Of a stretch of 64,000 nt of DNA, positions 1 through 11,117 are shown piece by piece. Source of the DNA: Branchiostoma floridae (taxonomy: Eukaryota > Chordata > Leptocardii > Amphioxiformes > Branchiostomatidae); contig NC_049981.1 of assembly GCF_000003815.2 (NCBI RefSeq), positions 4,456,901 to 4,520,900 on the forward strand, given 5' to 3'. The position numbers were made by a program, and so were the translations under genes. Numbering within the stretch: the stretch's first letter is position 1; each line of letters starts with the position of its first letter. Below the pieces are notes generated by a model. That model was not told the origin of the DNA and made no database searches. It was given only the letters and a program-made list of their open reading frames with translations.

Positions 1-799
1 NNNNNNNNNNNNNNNNNNNNNNNNNNNNNNNNNNNNNNNNNNNNNNNNNNNNNNNNNNNNNNNNNNNNNNNNNNNNNNNNNNNNNNNNNNNNNNNNNNNN
101 NNNNNNNNNNNNNNNNNNNNNNNNNNNNNNNNNNNNNNNNNNNNNNNNNNNNNNNNNNNNNNNNNNNNNNNNNNNNNNNNNNNNNNNNNNNNNNNNNNNN
201 NNNNNNNNNNNNNNNNNNNNNNNNNNNNNNNNNNNNNNNNNNNNNNNNNNNNNNNNNNNNNNNNNNNNNNNNNNNNNNNNNNNNNNNNNNNNNNNNNNNN
301 NNNNNNNNNNNNNNNNNNNNNNNNNNNNNNNNNNNNNNNNNNNNNNNNNNNNNNNNNNNNNNNNNNNNNNNNNNNNNNNNNNNNNNNNNNNNNNNNNNNN
401 NNNNNNNNNNNNNNNNNNNNNNNNNNNNNNNNNNNNNNNNNNNNNNNNNNNNNNNNNNNNNNNNNNNNNNNNNNNNNNNNNNNNNNNNNNNNNNNNNNNN
501 NNNNNNNNNNNNNNNNNNNNNNNNNNNNNNNNNNNNNNNNNNNNNNNNNNNNNNNNNNNNNNNNNNNNNNNNNNNNNNNNNNNNNNNNNNNNNNNNNNNN
601 NNNNNNNNNNNNNNNNNNNNNNNNNNNNNNNNNNNNNNNNNNNNNNNNNNNNNNNNNNNNNNNNNNNNNNNNNNNNNNNNNNNNNNNNNNNNNNNNNNNN
701 NNNNNNNNNNNNNNNNNNNNNNNNNNNNNNNNNNNNNNNNNNNNNNNNNNNNNNNNNNNNNNNNNNNNNNNNNNNNNNNNNNNNNNNNNNNNNNNNNNN
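1..799. other. Assembly gap
   Basis: Unresolved bases. The minus-strand gene whose first exon lies at 931-1117 must continue into or beyond this gap. Confidence 0.99.
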
Positions 800-930
800 G
801 TTGGAGCGCCTCAAACGTGTAAGACAATACAACCGGACCAGGCTAGGTCTAGCGTCTAAGAACTAAAATAGGTCTAAAAACTGTCTTCAGTAACACACTT
901 AAGTAATACATGGATCTTGAGGACACGTAC

Positions 931-1117
931 CCGCCATGCTTGGTCCAGCGACATTGTTGTTCCCAGACTGCACGAGCTGTGAAGCATCGTTACTGACGGA
1001 CAGCCCTCCGTCGATGCCATTACGAGAGGCTCGCCGAACATCACTAGAGTCAAGGGACTCTGATGCTCCACCAACAACACTGAAAGCAACGATAGTGAGT
1101 AGAATAACAGAGAACAT
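931..1117 (-). CDS. First coding exon of a secreted protein (gene cut by gap)
   Basis: The exon starts with a signal peptide (MFSVILLTIVAFSVVGGA). A Ser/Asn-rich segment follows, ending SMA before a good donor (G|GTACGT) at 931, phase 1. An upstream in-frame Met at 1213 would add 32 residues, but 1117 puts the hydrophobic segment at the N-terminus. The layout (signal peptide, hydrophilic linker, phase-1 donor) matches the first exon of the secreted H-type lectin gene at 15816-17483, so this is probably the start of a related lectin. That is an inference, because all downstream exons are missing. Confidence 0.55.
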
Positions 1118-1330
1118 GATGTCGCCAATCCAGCTGGTTAGATTAACGCTGCTGTACACATGTAAGGTCGTATTTAAACTATGATCTGTCATTATTGACT
1201 TAGCCGATGACATTCTGTCAAAACGTAAATATGCAAGAAAATCTAAATATGTCTTTTAACATTTGATCTACATGCTCCTATTCGTTCATTCTGATTACCA
1301 CGTTACCATTGGCTGTACCGATAATTTTGA

Positions 1331-1530
1331 TTGACAGTCATGGCCGGTCTGTTTGTATACTAGGTTACAAGGTTATCTCTTCTTGAACAAGCCGTCCCTG
1401 TGTATACGCGCGTGCCGGAATTGGGACCTGCCTGTTTTTGTCGGTACTTCTGACAAAGTATGATAACCCCTTATTACTTGGTCTTTGTGAAAAAGTACAA
1501 ACAAACCAGCTGTCTTTACAGCCAAACGTC
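1331..1530. repeat. Dispersed repeat, copy 1 (other copy 4526-4730)
   Basis: About 200 bp is nearly identical to 4526-4730 in the same orientation, beginning with gattgacagtcatg. Both copies lie 140-220 bp upstream of the start codon of a minus-strand secreted-protein gene, so they may be a duplicated 5' flank or an element inserted at both. Confidence 0.8.
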
Positions 1531-1576
1531 TAATAGCTTCTTTGTTCTCTTTGTGCTTTGCCAGCAATACTCTTGA

Positions 1577-1782
1577 TACACTTGGGGCACTGGTGCAGCA
1601 CTTTGGGGTTTATTCACTTATTACATTTTTGCAATTTTTATTAATTTAGATATAGCGTAATACGTAAAAGTTATGACTTAGAAGACAACAAAATACGCAA
1701 AATGGTTCTTTATCTTTGAAATTCGTTGAGTCATCTACGAACACCGCAGTGCCGCACCGGTGCCCCAAGTGCAGTGAGAGTC
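1577..1782. mobile_element. MITE, same family as 16654-16896
   Basis: Imperfect terminal inverted repeats begin CACTTGGGGCAC. The internal sequence (a stretch with gcgtaatac, tgacttagaagac and gaaattcgttgag) is shared with the element at 16654-16896. Confidence 0.7.
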
Positions 1783-2540
1783 AACTTTATAGGTTTGGAT
1801 CCTCAGGTTAGTTGTTATTGTGTGGTAACAAACTTGACAGTTTATGTGAAAAAAAATGTTATTTCAAAGTGTCAGTGGCTACGTCGATTTGTTTCATATA
1901 CATGAACGCTAACGTTGTTGCTAACATTTCCCTTACAGACAAGAACATATCTGTCAGAAATGTTTCCAAGATCGTTAAAAGCACGCTCATGCACAGACAT
2001 TCAAAATGATAATTTTATTGACAACTGATCGAAATACAGCGTTTCATTTAAATGGGCATTGAAGACAGTAATACGGTATATCGTATGCTTAGGTAAAACT
2101 GCATACATGACTACAAAAAAATTACCCTAGGTACAATTAGTAGCAAGCTTAGCCTTTTGTTAGGATATGTTGTCAATAAAACGATTATTTTTGGTATTGC
2201 TGATAGGATATGTTTATACTTGTAACCCAAGAAGTGTTAGCATTTTTTAATTCGCTGCTGCTGGATACAGATATCATTGGGTACTTGCACATATAGTCAG
2301 CTAATAAAATTTCCCTGTATGTTTGCAATGTGTCATTGATCTAATATGGCAATGATGATGATGATGTCATCAAAGCTATGAAATGTAAATGCCACCTCAA
2401 ACAAGTACTCGGAGATACATTACAAGTCTGTATTAAAATTTCTATGATTATGGCTGTTAGGAGACGAGATTTGATGAAAAAAAAAAAGAATTCAGCAATA
2501 GCCGAGGTTTTACAACCTATACATATTTAAAAATTACATA
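1783..2540. other. AT-rich intergenic DNA
   Basis: I see no coding exon or recognisable repeat here apart from a short ATG-repeat tract near 2350. Confidence 0.5.
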
Positions 2541-2675
2541 GCCTGCAGATTGAAAGCCAGTTCTTCTATTCCATTTCATTTCAGCTGCGTGTTATTTGCC
2601 TTGCATTCTACAGTAACTGTTAAAGGATTACACAAACGACAAATGAGCCGGCCAGGCAGGTTCGTAATTTGTAAT

Positions 2676-4385
2676 TCACGGCTGAAAGTCAGTAGGACGG
2701 ATCATCATTTTGGATCTTTTAAGATTCTTCCAATCGGAGCCTCCAAATGGGTTCCAGTCTATACCATAGCCACTGTACACGGTGCGATCAGATGGGCGCA
2801 GGTACGGGCCATTAAGGGCAGAATTACCACACCTGTTAAACCACCACCCGCCGGAGGCTGCAGCGTCACTAGAACAGGACCCAGAATACGCGTCATGGTC
2901 CTGATCCCTAGTACTGAAGCCCATGCCATTTAGGTGAGCACCAGATGACGGGTACGACAAGGCAAACCCATCCCCAGCCGTTCCACTGTACCCACCCGCA
3001 TTCAGACGATAGAAGATAGAGGCCTCCCCCACCGAGAATGAGGAGTACTTCGCGTACTTCACCACCCCTCCCAGTCCTCTAACTCTACATATAGTTCGTA
3101 AGCGTTGTGAGACGTCAGGCGGTACATACTCTCCAACCCTAACCAGTACTCCCCATTGGCCGAACCAAACCCGTACTTATAATCATTATATGGTCTGTCA
3201 AAATGGAGGGTACCGTCAAACCTCCTCTGTATGACCGTCCACCCTCCCCCATCTGTGGTCTGATCACAGTACACAGAAATAGGACTGTCTATACCCAAAG
3301 GTTTTATGTCGTGTACACCACTTGTTGCAACACTAAACATTGCAAAAGCTGTGTGAATCTGAGAACAGTCAATAAAGTAGTTTGTTCGACCAAACATTCG
3401 TAGAGCCAGGGAAGCCAGGAGAGACGAAGGTTGATGCCCTTCCTCAGGATCCATTCTGTTTTCGTAGTTTGCTAGTTTCCCTCCTTCCGGAAACAGGAGC
3501 AAATCTATAAAAAAAGAAGTGACAAATTAGACGAAATATTATTCATCCTTATAAAATAAAAAATATGTGTATAGTAAAGGATTATCATTTAATTCTGCCA
3601 TACACAGAGCTGTGACGGAGGGTTCACAAACTTTATGCAGTAGTCTGAACACCAGATATGCTTACCTATTAAAGTATTATTTATGAGGAATGTTTAATCT
3701 ATGCATTTCAAATGTCATCTCTGTGTTATGTTTAAAAAAGTCATAGTGAAGAAAATGCTTCATAAAGTCAAAGATATTTTAGAACTTACCGCAGCTTTGC
3801 ACGTCACGTTTCTTCAGCATGTCAGCCACATCCTCACAAACTGTCTTCAGCTTCGTAACTTCTCCGGTTTCCGCTACTTCAACTACAATAGAACACAATG
3901 CAAGCTACATTTACAAACTGTTGTCAGCATAGATTGTTTGATATCGTCATGGAAGGAATTTATTGTCACAAAACTAGCAAAAAAATTATTACTAAAATCT
4001 GAATTGGTATAGTACCGAAATTTTCAGATGTACGGCCATGAATACATGTTTTTTAAGCCATAATCTATATATGTGGCCTACACTGCTGCTATATAAGTTT
4101 CAAGCCATACCACATTTGAAGCAGAGTCATGTTTTAACTTAGACGGTCACTGTAGAAGACAAGATTGCATGCGTCTATTGTAAGCCACATGGAACCACTT
4201 CAGTTCCATATGGTTTACTTTTTTTCAGAATCCAAACAAAATTATATTGCCTACCCACCAGTCCTGATACACTCCTCCCACAGCCTGCACAGAGACGGGC
4301 TAAACTGGTCAGTACGAGCTTCCTCTGTCCCAACGGACCCATTAAGAAGAACTGCGGTCAACACAAACAGACGGTAGAACCACAT
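2676..4385 (-). CDS. Secreted fibrinogen-related (FReD) protein, frameshifted
   Basis: Three exons read on the minus strand. Exon 1, 4385-4259, has a signal peptide (MWFYRLFVLTAVLLNGSVG). Exon 2, 3882-3790, is 31 codons of charged, helix-like linker (EVTKLKTVCEDVADMLKK). Exon 3, 3504-2676, holds the whole fibrinogen C-terminal domain. All introns are phase 1. Domain marks: DCSQI, YCDQTTDGGGWTVIQRR, the calcium-site-like DQDHD, CSS...GGWWFNRCGN, LNGPYL and a final MIRPTDFQP before TGA. The four canonical cysteines are present. Family role: secreted FReDs (ficolin/tachylectin type) bind acetylated sugars in innate immunity. Oddity: after ...VELEDWEG (about 3060) the frame shifts; read straight on, it hits TGA at 3061-3059. 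Exon 3 is one base short (or two too long). Because both halves are well conserved, a sequencing error or a recent mutation is likely. Confidence 0.85.
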
Positions 4386-4525
4386 CTTGTACAGCCGATG
4401 TCCTCTGTAGGTATGAGGTACTATCGGCTCTCCAGACGGTAAAGTTCGCACGCCACAGGTATATAAATAGTCGTTAACCAGATGGTATTTCGTCGTACGT
4501 TACCTTGGAGACAGAAAAAAATGAT

Positions 4526-4730
4526 TGACAGTCATGATCGGTCTGTTTGTATACTAGGTTACAGGGTTATCTCTTCTTGAACAAGTCGTCCCTGTATACA
4601 TACGCGTGCCGGAATTGGGCCTGCCTGTTTTTGTTGCTTCTTCTGACAAAGTATGATAACCCCTTATTACTTGGTCTTTGGGATAAAAGCACGACAAACC
4701 AGCTGTCATTTATTCTGATATACAGTCAAA
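4526..4730. repeat. Dispersed repeat, copy 2 (other copy 1331-1530)
   Basis: Same sequence and orientation as 1331-1530, and again just upstream of a minus-strand first exon (ATG at 4385). Confidence 0.8.
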
Positions 4731-4779
4731 TTTGCGATAGCTATGTATACACCTTTCTCATGCAGCGACCATGATGGAT

Positions 4780-5730
4780 TGAAGACGTGGTCAATGAGGC
4801 AAACAGACAAAACGTATCTCTAAAATCACCTCCTATTTGGTTTTCCCCCAATTCATACAGATTTTCACAATGTAAGATCAAATAATAAATATTTTAACTA
4901 GTGTTATGTACCAAAAAATGTAGACTGATCCCATAGTCCCTTGAGATGCAAAAGAAAAACGTGTTAATTCTCTTTTTCATATGTACCTAATTTGGCTAAT
5001 TGGTTACTTTTACTGAATACAATTTAAACTTGGATGTAACAATTGTATTTATTCGTTAAAAAAATAGTATGAACTCTGTAATGTTCGTTTCTTTCTTATT
5101 TTGTACAATAATGGATTATAAGAGTTCTATAAAACACATATGCATTCCATAACGACCTTAGAAATTCCGTACAGTAATCTTGAAATCAAAGAAAGTCTAT
5201 TACATGTATTAGGGCATCACTACTACAGTCTGCCGTACGGATCAAAACTGCCTCCTAGCAGTTCATGACATTATTGCAGAAGAAATCACTTATTGCTGCA
5301 AGAATAGTATACATCGCTAGGAGGCATCAATGACACGTGGCGAGTGTCCGCATGTCCTATCAACTATTTTAAAGCTTATATTTCGAGTTTACAGACTTGT
5401 CCAGGCATGATATATCAAACTATATAAGTAAAATATAACAAACATGCTCGGGTAACTGTCATAATGTAATGTTACATTGTGAAAACAAGTACTCACTATG
5501 TATAGGGCAGACTAATTACTTTTGGTAAGACGTCTGGATGCTAACTGTATTAGATATTGATGAAGTATTTATCAAATATTGACATAATCCGATGCGATTA
5601 AGAAAAGATGCAGTGTATTTGTAGGCGTAGGCGCAAATGAAATTGTATGACTTCTTTTGAAATCCTTTACTTTTCTTACATAAGTACTGTTAGATTCTGA
5701 AAATCAGTCCGTCACTGGCCAGAAAGCAAA
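4780..5730. other. Intergenic AT-rich DNA
   Basis: No exon recognised. A short imperfect inverted repeat (TGCCTCCTAGC at 5250 against GCTAGGAGGCA near 5318) is the only structure seen. Confidence 0.5.
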
Positions 5731-5768
5731 ACTCCTTTAGAAACACGACATACCAAATCAGTTCTTTG

Positions 5769-5777
5769 ATAAAAGGG
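5769..5777 (+). promoter_or_regulatory. TATA-like element of lectin pseudogene 1
   Basis: GATAAAAGG inside a block (ttctttgataaaagggcaa) shared with four paralogs, about 85 bp upstream of the ATG. Confidence 0.45.
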
Positions 5778-5860
5778 CAACTATACTCATCTAAATGATT
5801 AGCCATATTCATGATTAATTTACAGTTTTATGCTGTAATTTGTCTGCCAGTACAGTAAAC

Positions 5861-6680
5861 ATGTACGAGCAGGCGGAGCCGGTCCGGTCTCCCGTCTCTG
5901 GGCCCGGCCGTGGCCGAACCACCGGGCCGCCGCCTCAATCGCCTATTGTCCACCTGGGCGCTTCAAGAGGGCGTGCTCGCTATGGCAAAGGCGCTACAGA
6001 CAAACAAGAACAAGACCAAAAAGTCTCAGACACGTACGAAGAAGCCAAGGCGGCGAAACGCCATGCAACGAATACGCGTACGCCTGCAGGTAGCTGACTG
6101 ACGGCCTTCTTTTTATATTTTACCCGGTATTTTCCAAATACTTGATATTGCAAATACTGGTCTCGCTGTTTTCATGTGTCTTTAATCATTATGCCATTGA
6201 TGTTGATGATAAATTCCAAGGAAACCTTATGTATTTCATGAAAACTTGAAACATAAGCAAAACAAACTGTTCCTACAGACCGAACGTATGAGGGAGCAAC
6301 AAGTCGTCGCCAAGCTCTTTGTAGCTTCATTCGTTCCAGGGCCCACCGTATCTGTATTGCCGCCGCTACTGTCGAAATCCTTGTCACGATGGGACTCTTC
6401 ATAATGTTCTTCATCAACAATAAGGTAAACAATGTTAAATCTCAAAAGCTTAGCTTTTTTTCTAATTCTGTGGTTAACATTTACCAATAAACGGTCCTTT
6501 CTTTATATATATATACATACGAACTTATTCTGATTATTGTATTTGTATAGGAATTATAGCAACTGACCGCCACTATTAACGACTTGAAACGTCATCTGGA
6601 GAACATGTCTAAACTCGATGTTGACAACGAGCAAAACCAAACTGCTGAAAATTCTCTGAAAATTTGGTGTCCATACGAGA
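5861..6680 (+). pseudogene. Type II transmembrane lectin family member, truncated pseudogene
   Basis: Three of the five family exons remain. Exon 1, 5861-6089, is the cytoplasmic head beginning MYEQAEPVRSPVSG, phase 1. Exon 2, 6279-6424, is the membrane exon ending GLFIMFFINNK. Exon 3 starts at 6551 and encodes the stalk (NDLKRHLENMS...DVDNEQNQTA). Exon 3 carries an in-frame TAG at 6557-6559 where the paralogs have Ser, and it loses homology after about 6660. No coiled-coil or H-type lectin exon follows; instead there is the end of a TTAA-type transposon at 6700-6773. Exons 1 and 2 are open with good splice sites, so a short membrane product could still be transcribed, but the lectin function is lost. 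Confidence 0.8.
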
Positions 6681-6699
6681 ATGCGTTTTAGAATTACAG

Positions 6700-6773
6700 G
6701 TGTCAGAAGGGGCGGCCTCAACCCCCCCCCCCCCGTCCAGGATGACCAAAAAAGCCCGGTCTGAATAGGGTTA
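6700..6773. mobile_element. Truncated end of TTAA-type (piggyBac-like) element
   Basis: A C-tract followed by gtccaggatgacc and ggtctgaatagggttaa, the same terminus as the complete element at 44449-45404. No partner terminus is present. It abuts the truncation point of the lectin pseudogene. Confidence 0.7.
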
Positions 6774-7460
6774 ACAAGTGATCAATTATCTATAAGTTAT
6801 AAATGTAGCCAACTATCTACTTTAGTCAGATATTGTCATCTTTGTATGAGGATTTAGATATTTGAACCTCAAGAAAAAGTTAATTTTCAGCGGTAAGATT
6901 AATATCGCAATTGTCATCTTTGATTTTGAATTCACATATCGTTAGTCTCAAAAAGTGGTGTTCAATAGTTTTTTTAGTTTGTACAGTACATGTACTGGTA
7001 CACAGATGCTTAAGTCTGTACCTGTACCTAAATGATTTTAAAGGTACGTTACAGGCGCGGGTATCTAGGTGCACAGCCCTATCCACGGCGTATGAAAACA
7101 ACTTTGTTTTGCGTGGAAATGTCTTCGATTATAAACAAGTCCCACAACCACTTGACTTGTCAGCCATGTTTGTCCAAATGGGAACTTTTTGATAGGCTAC
7201 CAAAAATTAGAGGACTTCTTGTGGCTTGCTATTGCGTTGTATACCGATGGTGGAAAGGTGGAAAAAAGTAACGTGACAAATTGCAAATTTCAATCTGAAT
7301 GGAGATTTTTTTATACAGAATATTAACAGCCGACTAAAACAGTGTCTCAGATTACGCTTAAACACCCCTGTAACAAAATGGGTAACACCTGAATATACAG
7401 CTGAAATAACTCTAAATGAACACATCACACGGTCTATTTTGACCTCTGTGTTCCAAGGAA
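6774..7460. other. Intergenic DNA
   Basis: Small ORFs overlap on both strands, but none has domain features or splice sites that fit a neighbouring gene. Confidence 0.45.
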
Positions 7461-7461
7461 G

Positions 7462-7485
7462 ATGGCGCGTCAAGTAAACTCTCAG
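7462..7485 (+). CDS. Candidate first coding exon of the THEM4-like gene
   Basis: ATG and seven codons (MARQVNSQ) end at a strong donor CAG|GTAAGG in phase 0, which fits the phase-0 acceptor at 9338. If correct, the protein is 203 residues and lacks a long mitochondrial leader. Only phase and splice strength support this choice. Confidence 0.3.
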
Positions 7486-8615
7486 GTAAGGACTTACTGG
7501 TGCTGAGTTTTCCACTTACTTGAATTGACTTTTATTTTGGGCGCATTTTTGGACGAAGTTTTAACAACAATATGCTCACAAAAATGCTATGCTTAGAAAT
7601 CCAGTAAGGTGTCTGAAATCAATATTTGATAACTTCCTGGATCAACTGTTACGTATAGTTTTCATTTTATACACCTGTGGTTAATAGAACGAAGTTTGAT
7701 AGAAACACAAAACGATAGAAAATGCTCGGGTTTGTATCTAAATGGACAAGATATATTGACTTGAATGACCAGTCAGACATGTACGCAGTGTATACATTTC
7801 GCCATATGGTATACATACATGTATAGTACGTAAACCAAAACGGTTTTCAGAAGGTTATAGTTACAGAAGACATTTACAGCGTTTTTATGTTGAGACGTTA
7901 AGTTGACTTTTCTACTTTTAGTAGCAAATCCTACGTATGGAAAGGAATATATCATGTATGTCACACGTATTTGTAAGTCTCGTGACGATCACCAGATGTG
8001 TGGGTGTCGTGGGAATATTCAAATTAGATACGTCCTATATTGTACATGTACATACTATATTGAAGACGAGACGCCAACATTGATGATATATTGTTTGCAA
8101 CACCAAAGAAACAACTTACAGGTTACTCGGCAAGAGTGCAACAAAAGGACATTATGCAACAGTCCACATTTGACTTTGACAGTACTTGCGTGCCAACTGT
8201 CACTGATCTAACCTTATCTGAATACGTAGTACAGTGATACTTTCTACCATGGTGTTATACAATATGTGGTATGTAGAAATGAATGAATGCGTGTGTCTTT
8301 GTAAGGATTTGTGTGTCTTAATCGTACATCAAATACCTCAAAGATTTGAGTTCACGGTGAAATGGCCACCGCGGAAACTCCGAACATAAAACTACCGCGA
8401 AAGTTTCTGCATTTACAGTATAGACTGATTAGGATTGTTACGCGCTTTTTTTGAAACTCCCAATTCGGGACCTTGCCTTCGCATTACTGATAAAGCTAGA
8501 TTTTGTCAAGCTTACAATGAGTCCTATCATTATTTAAAGTACAGAATTAAGTCGTTAAAAACTCCTTGCTGATTAGCGAACGGCTGTTACTAATACTTTA
8601 GTCTCGAGAAAGTTT

Positions 8616-9162
8616 TAGAATGTGTGTGTCTGTGTGTGTGTTGTCTGTGTTTTTTTCTCTATATGTTTTTGGACAGACGAGGACGATGTGGCACTGCACT
8701 CAAGTTTTGTAACTTATATTAACAATGCCACATACACGGTACAGACAGAAGGAAAGTCGTGTAAAGTGCCTTTCCCAAGGGCACAACGTCCGGGGCACGG
8801 TGGGAATCGAAATCAGGACCCATAGATCCCGAACGCACTACCAGTTACGCCACGCCCGACGCCACGCTGTCTGTGTTGTGTGTGTGTCTGTGTGTTATGT
8901 ATGTGTGTTGTGTGTGTTGTGTGTGTGTGTGTGTTGTGCGTGTGTCTTGTGTGTGTGTTGTGTGTGTGTTATGTGTGTTGTGTGTGTGTGTGTTGTGTGT
9001 GTGTTGTGTGTGTGTTATGTGTGTTGTGTGTGTGTGTGTTGTGTGTGTGTTGTGTGTGTGTTATGTGTGTGTTTTGTGTGTTGTGTGTGTGTGTGAGTGT
9101 GTGTGAGAGAGTGTGTGTGAGTGTGTGTGTTTTGTATGTGTGCTGTGTGTGTGTTTGACAAT
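8616..9162. repeat. Inverted SINE followed by a (TG)n minisatellite
   Basis: From about 8655 to 8868 lies the reverse complement of the tRNA-type SINE at 17652-17902, including its B-box region (gggaatcgaaatcaggacc). From 8869 to 9162 there is a (TG)n-rich array with period-like ttatgtgtg interruptions. The Cys/Val-rich ORFs across it are repeat artefacts. Confidence 0.8.
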
Positions 9163-9337
9163 ATATGGCCCCAAGACAGTAATTGTGTGATGAACTCAAC
9201 TAAAGGATTGCAACATGCAACGCTACATGATCCTCTGGTTATTTTGGAGTTTCTTGTTTCAATTTTACGTTTTCGTTATTCATTAACGTGTATTTGTTAT
9301 GCATAAAAACTTATATTCTTAACCTTCCATCTTTCAG

Positions 9338-9868
9338 AGAAACCAAGAGGAAGCGGTCATTGACCTAGCCTGGCCAAACGAGGCGTGGTCGGACGTTACC
9401 AAAGAGATTTTCCACCAGTTGAATGCTGGGACGGAAAATGGCGACTGGACGCGTCATCCGGGATATCTCCGGACAGGAGAAAGGCGTCTGTACTGTAGGA
9501 ATATTTCGGAACAGGGAAAAGGGTTCGAGTACGCCATTTTTATCAATAAAAGGGAGCAGCGAGCGACATGTGTGTGTCAGTTCGGGCCATACTTGGAAGG
9601 ACCGCCGAGGTACGTTTAACTTAGTAGCATTTCTTTTAAGTCAAACCTGGTTTTGCGGTCCCCTCCATTTCCACAGTTAACCCCACTCTGCTGCTGAATC
9701 CAAGTTTGACTGAAACACTCAAAGTCTATCTTCTATTACCTGATTGGTCTTTTTTGTTGTCTTTTTCTTGAAAGAAGAAACAAGTAGATATTGGAAAAAA
9801 TTGAATACATTTGAGTTCAATTAAATACAACTGAAATATTTTGACAAATACCCATGCAGAAACACATA

Positions 9869-9918
<50 letters not shown>

Positions 9919-11117
9919 GTAGACCTATACCGGACACACGGACACATACACACACTCACATACATATGGCATACACACATGCACAGACACCAACATCCCT
10001 ACCTTAAAAAAAAACTTTCTTGAAATTATTGCATGCAACCTCAGGTAGACATCCTAACTATCCAATCCTGCTTTTCCACAGCCATGTGCATGGGGGCGCT
10101 GTTGCTACAATGCTTGACACAGTGATGGGTACCTGTGCATATAACGTTCTGGAAGGTTTTCACTTGACAGCAAATCTCAACATTAACTACAAAAAGTGCG
10201 TACCTTAATCTCTGTCGTGAGTAGTTTTATGTACATTATGTGGTGCTATAGAAATGGTTACACCTCTCTATTCACCGTATGGCATTCCTTGTTCTACGCA
10301 TGATTTGGTTCAATCATCTGCTAGATTCAGTGTAATGTTCGTAGCATTATTTGAAGGAAGACTTCTTGGGAGACGCAACCATTAGAATTTCTCCCAGTAA
10401 TACATGTAATCCAATGGGAGAGTTGAGGAAACAAATATGCAATTATCTCAAGAATAAAAAGTTCGAGCCATACAAACTTACCCTCAAATGATAGCCTTCT
10501 ATGCCCTGTCTCATCAAATTCATTTGCAAGAATTTCTATACATGTACGGCTAGTCTTTTGATACACCCCCTAATTAGGGCTCTTTGATTCGCCCGTTTGG
10601 TTCCAAACAGCTATCTGACGACGATACCACTATTTCAGGGGGTTGCGTAAACCCCTTCGATGGAGAAAGGTCATTTTGCACCACTAATTCAACAAGTATA
10701 TGGTCTTTCCTACCGCTGTCACTTTACAAAATGTACAGATTTCACATAAAATCCCACCGAAAAAGGCTTTTAATGGTTTAAAGCCTTGTTTTTATTTGAA
10801 TTTTTGTAGCTCCCTGTCTTCTATCATGCTGTTCAAAGAGCCAATAGCAAAGACAGAACTACTGAGCCTTTAGAGCCTAGACTTCGATAAGTTATTCTGT
10901 TCTCTATTCTTTCAGGCCTGTTCGCTTAGGATCTACCGCCATTTTTCTCGCCAAGGTGGACAAACAGGAAAACCGGAAGGCTTACCTCTCTGCCTACGTC
11001 ACTTCCGCTGACGGGAGCACCACACTCTGCGATGCCACGTCACTTTTTGTCCAACTCTCACAAGAGCAGATGGAGAAAGCCAAGAAGTACCTACCTCAAG
11101 ATTCTCACAATGATTAA
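9338..11117 (+). CDS. THEM4-like: THEM4-like acyl-CoA thioesterase (hotdog fold)
   Basis: Three exons: 9338-9609 (phase 0 to 2), 10082-10195 (phase 2 to 2) and 10916-11117, ending TAA; 195 residues without the uncertain first exon. Recognition is by family sequence: an N-terminal helix region (WSDVTKEIFHQLN), KGFEYAIF, CQFGPYLEGPPSHVHGGAVA across the first splice, then ATMLDTVMG, LTANLNINYKKP and a C-terminal LCDATSLFVQL. HGG followed by the Asp of ATMLD is the expected active-site region. Known role of the family: THEM4/THEM5 hydrolyse medium- to long-chain fatty acyl-CoA, often in mitochondria. No leader peptide is visible here, so location is uncertain. The second intron contains a dispersed repeat (10330-10800). 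It is the only clear housekeeping enzyme in the window. Confidence 0.9.
9869..9917. repeat. (CA)n microsatellite
   Basis: Uninterrupted CA dinucleotides in the first visible intron of the THEM4-like gene. Confidence 0.95.
10330..10800. repeat. Dispersed repeat carrying an empty TTAA site
   Basis: Matches 44100-44448 plus 45405-45430. Here the sequence ggtttaaagcc at about 10776 is uninterrupted. At 44445 the same TTAA holds a 956-bp element. Confidence 0.85.

Noticed and set aside
5245-5330. Possible microRNA-like hairpin (TGCCTCCTAGC / GCTAGGAGGCA)
   Set aside because: Only about 11 bp pair well and the rest of the stem is poorly matched.
8725-9199. Long Cys/Val-rich and His/Thr-rich ORFs
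   Set aside because: They are translations of a (TG)n minisatellite.
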